64,000 bases of DNA from Chamaea fasciata (GCA_029207755.1 JARCOQ010000008.1:31594521-31658520), one strand, 5' to 3'; counted from the first letter of the stretch, positions 1 to 12,766 are shown. Translations and numbers: made by a program. Notes: a model not told the origin generated them from the letters alone.

Positions 1-2414
1 TGTTGTAAACAACCTACTCACAATCCCTAAAACAGTTACAGTAGTTTAAATAGGAACTATAACATTTCAGGGCTATTTTATTTTTATTTACTAACATTTT
101 AATTACAGCCTCCACAAAACATTACACTGCAAATAGCAGAAACCTTTCCAATTTTTTCTCTGTAGACATTCAGCTTCTACTCTCAGTTTACTGGGGAGGC
201 AGAAAGGATGGGTACCAAAGAGTTAACCACCTTCCAGCAGTTGCTAGGTAACATCCCCTGCCATCCCTGCATCCCCATCTTCAACAAAGTCTACCAAAAA
301 TCACTAGTGCTTCATCTTAAATTTCATTACTTGAGCACACACCCTCTCGTTTCTATTCCAGCCTTCCCCCCAGCATCAGAATTGAAGATGGACATGTACC
401 ATGCTGAAGTCATACTAATTTTCTTGATTTAATCTTTGTTAAAGCCCTTCTGGCTCTCTCCCCTTTCCTGGCACCTGGGGCTGCAGCCCTACCTGGTTGG
501 CCTGGCTGCTGTGCCGAGCTCCTGGGGGCAGGAGCGGCATGAGGAGGCTCCAAAACGCACAACACAAAATAACCTGTTCCCCTTCTGCTCTCCATTGAGT
601 TTTAATTCCCACCTATCTTCCTTAGCATGCTCATACCCTAGAGAAAATTAAGTTTGATAAAAAAGGTATTTCTGTTGGTCAGCAGCTCTGTGGAAAGGCC
701 AACAGCAAGAAGTAGAAAGGACACGTCCCTGAGGACATCCCATTAACTTCTATAGGATTCAGCTCTGCTTTGCTTTGCTCTTTTTAACCGGTAGAAGAAA
801 TAGAATGGAGATTGCTGACAAAAGATGTTCATTTTTGAACAAATTTATTTAGTTCCTTATTTCTAGATGTTCCAAATATTTTTGTTTCAATGAAGTACCG
901 ACAATTTAAGTTCAATTCTTTAAGAAAATGGCCATTCATTGAAAAATAGTAAGTTGAGTAGAAGATACTATAATTAGATGAGGAAAACCTAAAAAAAAAA
1001 AATAGTAAACCAGTTTAAAAATATTAAAAATAATCATAGAATCTGATAAAGAAATGAACACCACCATTTCATGTGGTCTTTCATGACTTCCCACTTCCTC
1101 TAACAAGTCTTTCTGCTTTAATCCCTTTATTGTTAGCAGATGCTGACTGAAGGGGATAGTTCCCCACATTCTAATTAAACCATTTTTTAATTCCTGCTCT
1201 GGAGGCATAAAAGCTTGAGGAGCCAAATGATTACTGACTGGTACAGAGGTTCAATCAATGCAGCCTAATTCATCCATCGTGTTGTTTTATAATCCAAATG
1301 GAATGCTCATTACATATTACAGGGCAAATAAAACAGCCAGTATGTTCCTGTCAGTCTGCAAGAACAACACCACCAATTACCGCTGCCCTCATCACAGGAA
1401 GGGCTTGGTGTTTGGGGGTTTTTTTGTCTGCTCATGTTTTCAAAACACTCCACATAAATATGAACTAAAGGTTTCTCCACTAAATAATGTCTTGGTAATG
1501 CCTTTTGATTTACTCAGAACTTCTAAAATTAAATCCACTGGGTTTTGTTATTAAGGGTTTTTTTTGTCTCTGTGCAGAATGTGGGTCTGTGGATGGCTGA
1601 GGGCAGCAAAATGAGCCTGAGAGCTGGGTTCAAGGGTGCTCTTCCACCCAGGGACACTTGGTGCCATGGTGGAGCTCGGGGTCCATCTCAGACCATGTGG
1701 TACAAGAGCTTTAGGCCTGAATTTCCAGTTCCCTCCATCCATCCTCTCCCCACTGCCATTTTCTTCCTCATCCTGTAACAGCCTCGCTCTCACCTCTCCA
1801 CCCCAGAACACAACCTCCTACACCTCCAGCACACTTAGCAGCTGAGAGGGGAATTTTACACCCTGGGTGGTCAAAAACAGGGTATACAAAACTTTTATTA
1901 AGTTTTCATCTCCTTGAAGTCACAACCAGCTCTACCTACCTTAAGGGCAGCTGAGATGCACCTAAAATTCCACATTGTAACAGGTAAGTTACAAGTGGGG
2001 ACACAGAAAGTACTTCAGGGAATGTCCTGTTAAATTTCAGAGGATTACAGAGTTCCACTAGATTCTCAATGGGAGTGTAAAGGATTAAATATAGCATCTG
2101 GAGTGAACCTTCCATGCTATTGCTCAGATGCTTTCACAGCGACAGCTGGCTCAGCTCCAGGAGGGAAAGAAATGCCTTTTTCCTTCCTCTCTTCTGACAT
2201 TTCATTCAGTCAGACGTGTCCATACACTCAGTAAAATTAGGGAAGAGGATGGTGCTTGCTAGATTAGCTCAGGGTCTCAGGGGCAGCACCAGCTCACAAT
2301 CCCTTACCAGGCACCAAATCTGTGGGCGTCAGCAGCTTCGTTCTCTTTCATCTCCTCAAGGATCAGCCCAAAGTCAGGCCCAGTCATTCCCAAGAGGAAG
2401 AAGTCCCACCTGAG
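1..2414. other. Noncoding, mostly unique sequence
   Basis: No gene recognised. The stretch is AT-rich, with a short GC-richer patch around 447-560 and G-interrupted T runs near 1413-1432 and 1554-1567. Open frames are all under 110 codons, several begin at non-ATG codons, and they overlap on opposite strands (for example 1545-1845), which is typical of chance frames. A strong donor-like sequence CAGGTAAGTT occurs at 1981-1990, but the bases before it are not pyrimidine-rich and no reading frame leads into it. Confidence 0.6.
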
Positions 2415-2457
2415 TTTTGTTTGTTTTGTGGTTTTGGTTTGGGTTTGGTTTTTTTTC
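2415..2457 (+). repeat. G-interrupted T-rich low-complexity tract
   Basis: The + strand consists almost only of T and G here, with TTTG and GGTTT blocks ending in a T8 run. Similar tracts recur across the window (3754, 8447, 35664, 41586 and 63191; as A/C on the + strand at 11920 and 25451). It is simple low-complexity DNA and no element boundary is visible. Confidence 0.75.
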
Positions 2458-5400
2458 TGAAGTAGAATTTGAAGAGCTGTCTGCTGCCCACAAGGTGGGA
2501 GGAAAGGAACAGCCACTTTTTCCTCCCCAAACCAAGCAGGGTTTACGGTAAAGGGAGGGCAGGTGGGCTGGAAGGGAGCAAGGACCCTAATTAACAATAG
2601 ATCCCAAACAGCAGGTTTTATCAATTACTCCAAGACAAAAGCAAAACCTTTAATATGTCTAGGGAAAGCCTCATTTTTCATCTGCTGCTCTTCTATTACT
2701 TCAGTAGGACTCATTCTGACCCTCAAGGCAGAAATACTGATGATGGTCCTAACACCAAAACGTAAACGCAAATGAAAAACAACTAAATACAAGTTTGAAA
2801 TGACAGACCCACAAGGAGAGCCACAGTTTTCACTTATGAAGTGATTATTTTGTCAGTCATTTGCTTGAGAACTATGCTGCATTGTTTCAGGCACTGTCAA
2901 ACAGAAAATTATAATCATTGGCCTAAAATGTTTTCAGCTCAGGGAACCAAATGTGAAGATGAATAGCAGGACACAGCATATCATTAGAGTCATTAGAGTA
3001 GTTTAACCAGTTTTTTTTCCCCTCTATATTATATTAGAACAAAATATCCCAGTCAGGCTAGAAATCTCATTTTCATGACTTCTGCAGAAGTAAATAAAAC
3101 TAGCAAAGGCATATATTTTGTTAACTCTACCACTATATAACAATTATTTTCCCCAAAGAAAATAAAAATAATCATATTCAGTTTAGTGTTTGGTATTTAG
3201 TGAATTTAAAATATGACTAGGTGTATACTATACATAGATGTATATGTATGGATATATTCTGCAGGTATGTGTGTTAAGTCCCAATATTTATTTGCCAGGC
3301 TGATCATTATTAGTTAACTAATTTCTTACAAACGCCAAATGTAAGTCACTTTCTTCTGGGTAAGATGGACTGGTTAAATAATCTCTCTCCAAGCTTAAAT
3401 TGCAATATTTACTGTAATGTCCCATTCCCTTTTAAAGTTTGTATCTATTCAGAAAAAGTTGCAATGAATAGCAGGAAAAATGCTCCAGCAATCAATTTAA
3501 GAGGCAGATCAACTAATCATATTCTTATACTCATGTTTCTATGGGTGATAATTTATTCTGGTAGTAGTTTCAGTGCTTTCAGATGCTCAGAAATAGGTAC
3601 TGTTTCTCAGAACATGTTGATCACTCCACTTTGAAAAAGTCCTAGTCTGTAGAAAACGAAGGAACATCAGTTTAGAGTTTCAGAAGCTGATGCTTTTCTG
3701 TTTAAAAATAAAGGACACTTAGTAGTTTGAGGCTTTAGGCTCTTTGAATTTTAAGGGGGTTTTGTTTGTTTGTTTTTGGGTTTTTTTCTCATAAGCAATC
3801 CTTATGACCTTAAATATCAGTCTTAAATTTCTGCATTAAAGACACACAGTTTTAAAAGATATCTAAAAAGGAAAACACAGTCAGACTCATGTTTATGCTG
3901 GTGAACAAAAATATGAGTATGACAAGGCAGCAAAGCACATACAAGAGAAAAACCACCACAGGCACCCAACTTAATGGACAGGCTAGGAAAAAGGATGGTG
4001 TAGAAAGGAAGTAGGCATTTAAATCACATACACGTCATGAACCAGTTGTACAAGGGAAGAAAAATGAGAATATGAGATTTACAAGGTCAGCTGACAGCCT
4101 GCAGTCCATCAATTAAATTACAGAGTCACAACACAGGCAATGCAATGCAACTTCTGCAAGCCCTGTGAGCTCTCAGCGCAGAACACATTCCAAAGTGCTC
4201 CATGGAACAGGCAAAAGGGATGTTACTGCAGATGCTAATCAAGTTTCAGAAACACTGAAATCCACACAAGGATAGTTCTGGGTTATTTCCATCATTTCAT
4301 GAGGTATCAGTTGAAAAGGCAGTAAATACTGCTCCCAGAGCAGATTCCTGATTACCTGCTTGTATGTGTTAGGATTCCCAAAATCACCCATAAAGGTGTA
4401 CAGGATTTCCCCACTTAAATCAGTGAGACTCCTCAGTTGATAGTATGCACACCCCTAATGGCTTCCCTGGATCAGGACTTACTGCAGGAAATAAGAATTA
4501 AGTGGTTGCCACAAGTAAGAGCAGAGGGTTGGCCAGAAACCAAGAATTCTATTTCACACAAAAAAATGTTGAGTTTTGACGTGTTTTCATTCTGAATTTG
4601 GAAATGAGAAATATTTTTAGCATAATTTTGGAGGAAATGGGGAAGAAATCAGAGACTACCCTGGGGAAGTATCCTCCTTCCAGACTTCCAGCTTGGACTT
4701 CATTTAGAAAGTCAGTCCCTACTCTGCTATGAACAAAGACTTGAACCTTGGTGTCCACTGTAACACAGATCTCTTTAATTAAGTTATCTATTTATCATGG
4801 AACCTTTCTGAGTTTTAACTGAACAACTCACTAGGAGGGAAAAGAAAATGAAAGAGGATTGCAATTGACATTTCTAAAATATCTTGATGTTTTCAAAAAA
4901 GCCATTACTTTGTCGACAAGCTGCAATCGGCTGGCACTTTGTTCCTGCATGCAACCAGTGCAGGCAGTAATTCTTATATAGATGGAGGTTTAAATCCAGG
5001 CTGTCAAAATTCCTGATAGCACTCCTCTGTAAATCACCCTTTAGTGAATTCTTGCTGTGGGAATTACAGTCAGTATGTGCTACACATTTGCAGAAAAAGT
5101 CACACTGCTTTAACTACTGTGGTTTAAGGTAACCCATCACAACTGAAGCTTGAGGCTAACAAGGAGACAAAAATTGAGAACTGGTAGAACCACTGCAAGA
5201 CTTATCAAGAGGAAGGCAGAGTAATTTCCTAACCCCTAAATATCTAAAAGTTTAGAGTAGTTTTAGTGTTTAGTTTTGCCTTTTAAAGGTACCAATGACC
5301 TCTGAGAACTTAATTGTTATTAATTCCATAAGCAAATTGTATCATGCTCTAAGTACAAAAACATTTTATATTTCCTCTTTGTCTGCAAGTTATTTTCCAC

Positions 5401-5857
5401 TAACCTTTAACTAAATGCAGTTATGTTGAAAACAACAATACAAGCATGCATCTAAACAAATACATTTGTATTTATCTTTGTATGTTATTTAAAACAAATT
5501 TAGTTCTTACGTACCACGGTTTCTGCATCTGTCTGCTGTTTATAAAATGTTACTACCATTACCACTTCAAGAAAATGGAGATTATTTAAATCCATGAGTC
5601 CATAGGAATCTAGGCAGCTCCTATTAGCCAACACAGTTCATTAAAACATCTCAACTCTACACTTATTTAATTCAGAATGTAAACATCTCTCAAAAGATAC
5701 AGTGTTGGGAGAGGAAAGCAGAAAATGCAGATGTTCTCAGAGTCTATCTGGTGAAAGAGCTTCCAAAATTATGACCCCTGGACTGAGTATCACCTTTCTT
5801 CCAACCCTCCACAAGATATAAGTCAAAAAGAAGATGCAAGAATAGGATACTGCAAAG
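2458..5857. other. Noncoding, mostly unique sequence
   Basis: No gene, RNA or mobile element recognised. It holds a 9-bp tandem doublet (TCATTAGAG twice) at 2981-2998 and a G/T tract at 3754-3789. Open frames are under 110 codons with no family resemblance. Confidence 0.6.
3754..3789 (+). repeat. G-interrupted T-rich tract
   Basis: A run of GGGGG, TTTTG, TTTG and TTTTTGGG blocks followed by T7. It is the same kind of simple sequence as at 2415 and 8447. Confidence 0.7.
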
Positions 5858-5876
5858 AAAAAAAAAAAAAAAAAAA
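5858..5876 (+). repeat. A19 mononucleotide run
   Basis: Nineteen consecutive A bases, followed by GCCCC. No AATAAA signal or recognisable retrocopy sequence precedes it, and no flanking target duplication could be seen. It is best treated as a mononucleotide repeat. Confidence 0.85.
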
Positions 5877-7265
5877 GCCCCAAACCAATGAAAACCTCAG
5901 TGTGCAAAGGTAGGATAAATTATGGGAAAGGGAGTGTGCTCTATTTATTCTATCTCTACCTTCACAGTTTCTAAACACTCCCAGAGGAGAGCTCCAAGGG
6001 CGGCCATTCATCACCCAGGCCCTGGCAGCAGGGCTCTCTCAAGGAATATTTACAGCTGCAGTAATCCCCAGACTACATTAAGAAACTCTAATCCTATAAT
6101 GATTAGCTCCCTTTTCCTCTGGTTCTCCATGGCCAAGTGCCACTTGGGCACCTGCTTTAATCACTGTTTTGTTTCTGTCTGCCTTGCCTGTTGCAGCACA
6201 CAAGCCCACTTGGCACAGCGGAGCACAAGGTCCCTGCTAACTTGACCACAAATTCTGACATTCTTCCGTGGAGTTTGTCCCTCTGCCAGCCATGAGCTGG
6301 CTCTTCAAATCAGGCTTTTTTGCATGACAACCTGCATTGTTGAAGCTCAGAGTACGATTTGCACAGCAGCATTTCTTTCCAAGTTCTGCTTTAAGAAAAA
6401 TCTTCGACTTCACTCAATTTTTGATTTAGGCTCCTTTTCCTTTGGTCTGTTAAAATTACCTACCAGAAGGGTTGCTAACATAAACTACTGGTAAATGCAA
6501 ATTTAGAAAAAAAAACAACCTTTTCCACTACTCAGCTAATACTTTTTTTTTCCCTGAGAAACATCAAACAGCACACCAAAAAAAACCAACATGCTTCTTT
6601 CCAAAAGCTCTGCTCAAAAGGTGAATTTTATTCTCAACAATGATGGAGCTCTCTTCCTCAAAAATGCATAGAAATTGCATGTTTGCACAATTATTTGTCC
6701 TGAGTCTTGTCTCTTATCACCTCAGCTACAGCATCTGCTTAGTAGCCATTGAGTTCTATTTGGAGAATAATAGTACTGAGCAAGAACATTCCACAAGGTG
6801 CTTAGGAATTCTCTAGTTTGCTGACTTCACCATCACTGGAAACAGCATTTTTTGGGCTAATTTTTAGTATACGTCTACAGAACACCCAGATCCTCCTTTA
6901 TGTCAGCAACCCATCAACAAAAGTGATCAATTCAAATGATTATTCAGGGTTTCCAGCCCCCTGAAGGAGCTGCAGCCAGTGGGACACGCTGGGAGAAGTG
7001 TGGGGTCAATGCTCTCCTCTGGCAGCTCGCTCCAACACAGAGCAGTGCACTCACCATAACTGAACAATATGGATCACACTCACACAAAGAAAAGGCAAAA
7101 TCAGCCTGAAAAGGATGAATCAATTGTAATTATTTCCCCTAGACTGAACCCACTTCTGATCTGTTAAAATGTATTTGAGAGAACTTCTAAAGGAAGCTGA
7201 ATTTTAGCACAAACAAGAAAAACTGGTATGAAAAGTACGAGCTTTTCGGAATTGCCACATACCTA
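5877..7265. other. Noncoding sequence, nothing recognised
   Basis: Unique sequence with ordinary base composition and a slightly GC-richer patch at 6955-7040. The longest open frame (107 codons, 5922-6245) has no recognisable motif. Confidence 0.6.
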
Positions 7266-7269
7266 AAAA

Positions 7270-7720
7270 CAGAACTTTGCATTAAAAATTTAAATGCATT
7301 GTTTTTAATATAATTATTGAATAAAAATATCTCTAATATGAATTAATGCAATCTATTTTAATTAATAACCCTTTTATACATTTCATATTATAAACACATT
7401 CAGAAAATTACCTTTATCAGCCAATCTAGGAACTTTTTTCCTGTCTTGCTAAAAAGTAAATTTTTCAAGCAGATCAGGTGCATTATGTATAACATTGTCA
7501 GTGAAGTATGCTAGTTCACCACATCTTTTACACACCTGCATTAGCAGAAATCACTTGTTTCATTTTATGTCACGGGTGTATAGGTCTGATTTTTGCATAT
7601 AGAAGCAATTTCAAAATACAAAGCTTAGTTTTACCTAATATTCATTTGATAGTTTGATGAATTATGCATTCAAAAGTCAAATTCCAACTCATTTCTTTTA
7701 TAATCAAGTCCATGTTTAAA
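7270..7720. promoter_or_regulatory. Possible conserved noncoding element
   Basis: An AT-rich but complex block free of simple repeats. It has several homeodomain- or POU-type cores: TAATTATTGAAT near 7310, TTAATTAATAA near 7359, and ATTATGCAT near 7662. This texture is common in developmental enhancers of vertebrate gene deserts. The call rests on texture only and conservation was not measured. Confidence 0.2.
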
Positions 7721-8446
7721 AAATGTTTCAGGTTACTTGCAAGGAATTAGAGAAGGAGCCTTCTGCTATCATTCAACAGGAACCAATTTATTTCATTAAA
7801 CAGAAATCCATATTTCCATCCCACTTTAAGTCAGATAATTCAGCTAAGCATATCAGTCTTCATTTCATTACAATCCTTTGATTTTAACATCCACAGATAT
7901 TTGGAACAGGGCCACTCAAGCCAAAGCAACGTCATTCACAGACTACATAAACAGTCTTTCATGCACCTTCAGTACAAACATAGCATATGATGGTGCTGAA
8001 TCAACCCCTTCCCACCACATGTAAAAACCCAGTATCTGTTCATACTTCATAGGATAAAGTGTCCACTTAGATCTGAAAAGAAATGCTAAAAGTAATTTAC
8101 ATATTCATGCACAGAAATGACAGGAAAATACTTTGGGTTGAGTATTCCAAGTGCTGTTCATCTGTCACGCACCAGTTTGCCGTCAGCAGGTACAAATATT
8201 GTAAAGGTTCTTGCACAAACACTGATTTATTCAATGCCTATTTACAGAGGATACTAAACATGAAGCACCACTTCTCCAAATAAAATGCATGTGTTGCATG
8301 ATTTTAATATAAAATGTACATGAGCCCTTTCTGACCCCAGGAGAAATAATTTCACCACAGAAATGCAAAAGACAATAATAAAGACAAGTGCTTTTAGCAA
8401 TGTATTACTAATTCACAGAAATCACAGCTCACGTTGTCCTATTGCT
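7721..8446. other. Noncoding sequence, nothing recognised
   Basis: Unique AT-rich sequence with no recognisable gene, RNA or mobile element. Confidence 0.6.
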
Positions 8447-8510
8447 GGTTTGGTTTGGGCTTTTTTTTTTTTTGGTTTGTTTTGGTGTTCTTGGGGTTTT
8501 TTTTGGTAAG
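8447..8510 (+). repeat. G-interrupted T-rich tract
   Basis: About 64 bases made almost only of T and G, including a T12 run and repeated GGTTTG blocks. It is one of the longer members of the G/T tract set in this window. Confidence 0.75.
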
Positions 8511-10740
8511 AATTTTTCCACTGAATACTCAGAATTCATTCAGGCCACAGGGGTAACACTGACTCCTTCCATGAGTCCCACTTGATCAGCCAGGCCTTGC
8601 CGGCTCACACAAAAAATACAAACAAGTGTGGAGGTAGTTCTTTAAAAATTGCTATAGTAATATTATCTTCCTCTTCTATAGATCTTGTGGTGTGCCAGAT
8701 ATTACAAAAAAAACCCCACAAAGTTTAACTATGTTTTCTGTTTGAGGTTTTTACAGTTGGGGCATTTTGGGGGTTCGGGTTTGAGTTTTGTATAGTTTTG
8801 GGGCAAGGTAGCTACTAATGACTTCCATTTCAATGGAGCAAACAAACTGCCTTTCAAATCCATGAATTGCCCATAAAGAACTTCCTTCTAAATTTTTCAT
8901 AGAAGATTGTGTCCATGTTTTACAAACCTTATTTCCTCCTTTCTGTGACATTTGCTTAAATTCACTGGAAGTTTCTTTAAAATATTTCTCACTCGATTAC
9001 TTTTTCTCATTCCTTTCTCATGGAAGGGGGACCACAGTAATATGCTCTGTTTCACAGGTTGTTACCTATCCAACCACATTCCTTGTTCCTGTGGAGACTG
9101 GGGGGCAAAAAGCTTCAAAACAGAAAATGTAGAAGGTGAATATGATTTTACATTTCTCAGGCAGATTATTCTTTAAAAATAATTAAAATTTCATACTGTT
9201 TTCTTTCTTTTCACCTCCTTTAGGACAGAATTGACAACTAACAATGCTCATCAAATTTAACTACATATATCATATAATATTTAATTCTGTGTAGTGTGAT
9301 TGTTTTGCTTCAGCATTCTGAATAGAGAGTTTGGTTTGGTGTTGAGGACCAAACAGACTTGCTTGGCAAAATAAGGCTGAATTTTCTACTTTTTTGCTCA
9401 TTAAATGATTCTGAAGGCAAATGTGTAAAGCCTCAGGTATTTGATTGCCATCCTAATCAAAACACAGACATCTCATGAGGATGTTAATTAGAGCCAACTA
9501 TAGCCTTGAAATGAGTTAAAACATAGTCATTCTTGCTCAAACTATGTTTTTTATGCATGTCTCATTTTCATACTTGTGGATCCTACACGGAGTCAGATAA
9601 AGACCAAGAGAGAAAGTAGCTCTTTCTGCTTAATTACCCTACAAATATCCACTCAAGTATGTATTTCCACTGGTTCCCAAATCTGATCACTCCTTTCCTA
9701 TAGAATAGCCAAGCTGAGATTAAAGGCTACCATTTTTAATCATCATTAAACTCTTGATGGATATGTAGTTTATTTTCTGCTCACAGTTTCATGGATGTCC
9801 ACTCTGTTGCCTTCCAGCAAGCTCTTCCCATCTTCTATTAGGGCATTTAGCTCCACCTTTCCAGATCCTGATGATTTTAGACCACGTCACTGTTTTATCA
9901 AGGTTATTTTATAGACTCGGATTTTTCAGGAGATTCTTGCAACAGAAGAAAATTCAGTTCAAACTCTACCTCCAAATTTACTAAGTGTATTCCACCAGCC
10001 AACTTTTTATTAAAACACTGAATAAGGCTGGAAAATCAAAGCCAGAAATGCTACATCATCTATTTGATGACACTAAGAAATAAGCTAAAATCTCTAATAA
10101 ATTTAGTGAAAAATAAAAATTATGAACTAAATAGCTTGTGTGCCCACGAAGACACAAAAAGGCCAATCAGACTTCTAGGGAAGCACATTTTTGTGACTAT
10201 TTCCTCACTGTTTAGCAATCCCTGTTGCTTTTCTAACAATGCATTAATGGAAATCCAGGAGCAGAGATGCAATCACAGACTCTGCCTCCCAGCACAGAGC
10301 TCCTGTGCCTTCACAGGGGATCCCAAACAGATTCAGAGCAGCACTGAGCCCCTGCCAGGAGCACACAAATACCTGCTCTGTGCTGCACTAACACCATGTT
10401 CACCTGAGGCCTTGCTAATTTGTACCCTCCCCAGGCAGTTGTCAGGTAACACAATTTTGCACATTCGTGAGCTAATTCAGAGACCCAACACAAAAATGCT
10501 GTGTTAGGGAACGGAGCACATTTTGTAACACTCCCAGCAGGAACTGAGATTGGCAGGAAAATGCTGTAAGCTCCTTCTTTGGAGTAGAACCTCCCTGAAA
10601 AATTATGTTTCGTTGTGAATTTTGCTTGCTGTTCCTTTTCTAAAACTACTTAAAAGGCAGAATATATAACCACAAAAGGAATATACAACTATGCTAGCCC
10701 ATCAAAGTTGACACCAACAGAAAAGAACTGGAAAATTCTT
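8511..10740. other. Noncoding, mostly unique sequence
   Basis: No gene recognised. It contains the 147-codon frame at 10064-10507, whose product has no recognisable domain and whose opposite strand is also open (10311-10493), so it is taken as a chance frame. A perfect 10-bp inverted repeat lies at 9518-9550. Confidence 0.6.
9518..9550. repeat. Perfect 10-bp inverted repeat
   Basis: The arms AAAACATAGT (9518-9527) and ACTATGTTTT (9541-9550) are perfectly complementary, with a 13-base spacer. The arms are AT-rich, so a stable RNA hairpin is doubtful. It may be a protein-binding dyad or chance. Confidence 0.6.
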
Positions 10741-10750
10741 TAGCAGACTC

Positions 10751-10800
10751 ACTCACCTGTGGGGATGGGTTAGAATCCCAAGGGGTTGGGTTTTTTAACC
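10751..10800 (-). other. Composite splice acceptor/donor-like site
   Basis: Read on the minus strand, a moderately pyrimidine-rich run ends in CCACAG and is followed directly by GTGAGT, the donor sequence (complement of 10751-10756). A donor abutting an acceptor is the signature of a recursive splice site. The tract is interrupted by purines, so it is weaker than the + strand site at 36419. No flanking exon is known. Confidence 0.15.
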
Positions 10801-10889
10801 CTGCTCATCTTCGCTGCCCAATTCAGGCTGTTAGTCATATGCTGCTGGCTACCAAACGCTAACAAGCTTCTCAGCATCGATGGAATTAC

Positions 10890-11110
10890 GTCCTGTTCTC
10901 TGCAGAATCAGATGTAATGAAGTTGCTCATTAAAAATAATGAGCTGCTTTAGTAATGAGCCCTGATGTACAGCTTTGGTCTGAGGAACATCTTATTTTCA
11001 ATTGAAACATAATTAGATCCAATTGAAGTCCCCAAGTTGGGATATTAAAGGTAACTGCAAAAATCACACTTAATTACGAAAACTGAATACTCCGATACTT
11101 TCAAAGACTC
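10890..11110. promoter_or_regulatory. Possible conserved noncoding element
   Basis: A dense block of homeodomain-type cores: AATGAG twice (near 10938 and 10954), CAATTGAA near 10999 and 11020, and TTAATTACG near 11070, within otherwise complex, repeat-free sequence. It reads like a developmental enhancer, but no alignment supports this here. Confidence 0.22.
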
Positions 11111-12490
11111 CCTGTCTAATAACTATAGTGTTGAAATATTGGTAAATATTGGTTAAAAGAAATTAATAATGCCAAAATTATTGAGTAATAGTCCCTAATT
11201 GGTTATAGAACTAGTGTTACATGACTCAAGCTATTACATTTACACCCAACTGCCCGAGGACAATTGTTTACATGTTCACAGTTAATGGCTTGAAATTCAG
11301 CTCTGTTAAACTCAGACTGTTTCCACTGACACCTGTGGGAATTGAGGAAGCCTGACACTGAAAATCCAGGCCATTATTTTATCCACAGAGTTAAAAATTT
11401 CTCTTGGTGCAAAGTACATAAAGTTCTGGGTATTCCAGCAAATATCCAGACACAGGTGTCACTGGAAGGAGGCAATACCAAAAGATGATGTAAAAACCCA
11501 AGCCTGCAGCAGTGTCTTTGTATGAGGTCAAACACAGCACAGCCAACAAGTGACACTGATGCCCATTTGAGAGACCCTGAGGTGTTGTTCACCACCACCA
11601 GCACCGGGAAGACAAAATGAATTTTCTGAGCAACAACAGTACCTAACACCACCACAATTTTAAAAGAAACAGACCAGGCTGTCAAGTTACTGCTCCTGCT
11701 GACTTCCAAACATCTCCACTGACATCCCCTCCAGCAGGATCTCTGACTCTCTCCCTTCCCCTCAGCAGCTGCTCCATTCACACAAGCACAGCCACCAACA
11801 CTGCAAAGAGTTTGAAGATATCAGGGACAAACATGGCCTTAAAATGCTTAAATATGGTCTGTGAACCTCACTATAAATATCTGTTTAATATAGATAATCA
11901 GTTAGCACTCCCAGACATAGAAAAAAACCCTCAACAATACCAAAACTCAAACAAAGAAAACCCCAAAACAAACCAGTAGAAAGGCAGAAAAGCTGGAATA
12001 GCTAAGACCATTTAAAAATTCATGCCCTTTTTTCCCTTGCTTGCAAATTCTCTTGTAATTGTTTTAAGGCTTTTAAAGGTAGCAATACATACATTTAGCA
12101 GGCAAAGATGTAAGCACCCCCACGTAATTTCGTACATTTTATAAGGGTGTTTTTACTCTTTATGTGGTGGACTTTAATTATGACCTACAAAATGTACAGT
12201 AATAGAAAACACAATTTTTCCCCTTCTTAATCTTCATTTTTCAAATCTTCTGCTTTTTAATCATTTGCTTCATTGACCACTTACTTGGTTAATTTCACTG
12301 AATTATTACATTGAGCCACAGAATATTGTACTTTTATCAGTGAGCTTCAAAAGCTAGCTCATTATAGAACTTTAATAACTTTAAAATAGACTTTTGCTTT
12401 AGCCAGGAAACCTTATAAAAGTGTTCTACTACATTTACCATGGATTGGGTGGCAGACCTTGCATTTTTGTAGTAATTAATTTTTTTTTTA
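11111..12490. other. Noncoding sequence with an A/C-rich patch
   Basis: No gene recognised. The minus-strand 135-codon frame at 11374-11781 has no recognisable motif. An A/C-rich simple stretch at about 11920-11975 is the reverse-orientation counterpart of the G/T tracts elsewhere. Confidence 0.6.
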
Positions 12491-12493
12491 AAT

Positions 12494-12554
12494 AAAAATC
12501 ACTGTGTATTGTTACTTCTTTTTTTTATATATAAAAGTCACTGTGTATTGTTAC
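12494..12554. repeat. 39-bp spaced direct duplication
   Basis: TCACTGTGTATTGTTAC occurs at 12499-12515 and again at 12538-12554, with similar A-rich lead-ins at 12494 and 12533. The period is 39 bp. The intervening part is a T run and an AT stretch, so this probably arose by local slippage or unequal duplication. Confidence 0.85.
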
Positions 12555-12583
12555 CATCCCATACATCATTACAACATAGAATG

Positions 12584-12599
12584 AAAAAAAAAAAAAAAA
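12584..12599 (+). repeat. A16 mononucleotide run
   Basis: Sixteen consecutive A bases just after the 39-bp duplication. No polyadenylation context or retrocopy is visible. Confidence 0.85.
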
Positions 12600-12728
12600 C
12601 CCTCAGATTTTCGGATGCACAGGGTCAGATTTTTAGAGGTTCTCCATGACTTTCATGTTTCCATGTCCCCTTTATTTTTACATCAGGCTGTGCCTAGCTT
12701 AGCTGCAGCCCTGAGTATGTCAGATACT

Positions 12729-12766
12729 ATATTATATATCATATATTATATATCATATATTATATA
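12729..12766. repeat. 14-bp AT tandem repeat, 2.7 copies
   Basis: The unit ATATTATATATCAT is present at 12729-12742 and 12743-12756, followed by a partial copy at 12757-12766. The copies are perfect, which suggests recent expansion. The sequence is nearly self-complementary and could extrude a cruciform. Confidence 0.9.

Noticed and set aside
1974..1992. CAGGTAAGTT as a recursive splice site
   Set aside because: A good donor, but the preceding bases are not pyrimidine-rich, so the acceptor half is missing.
7940..8300. tRNA or microRNA genes in the unique blocks
   Set aside because: No cloverleaf, A/B box pair or long stable hairpin recognised here or elsewhere in the window.
10064..10507. 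147-codon frame as a gene
   Set aside because: No recognisable domain, the opposite strand is open too, and there is no splice or promoter context.
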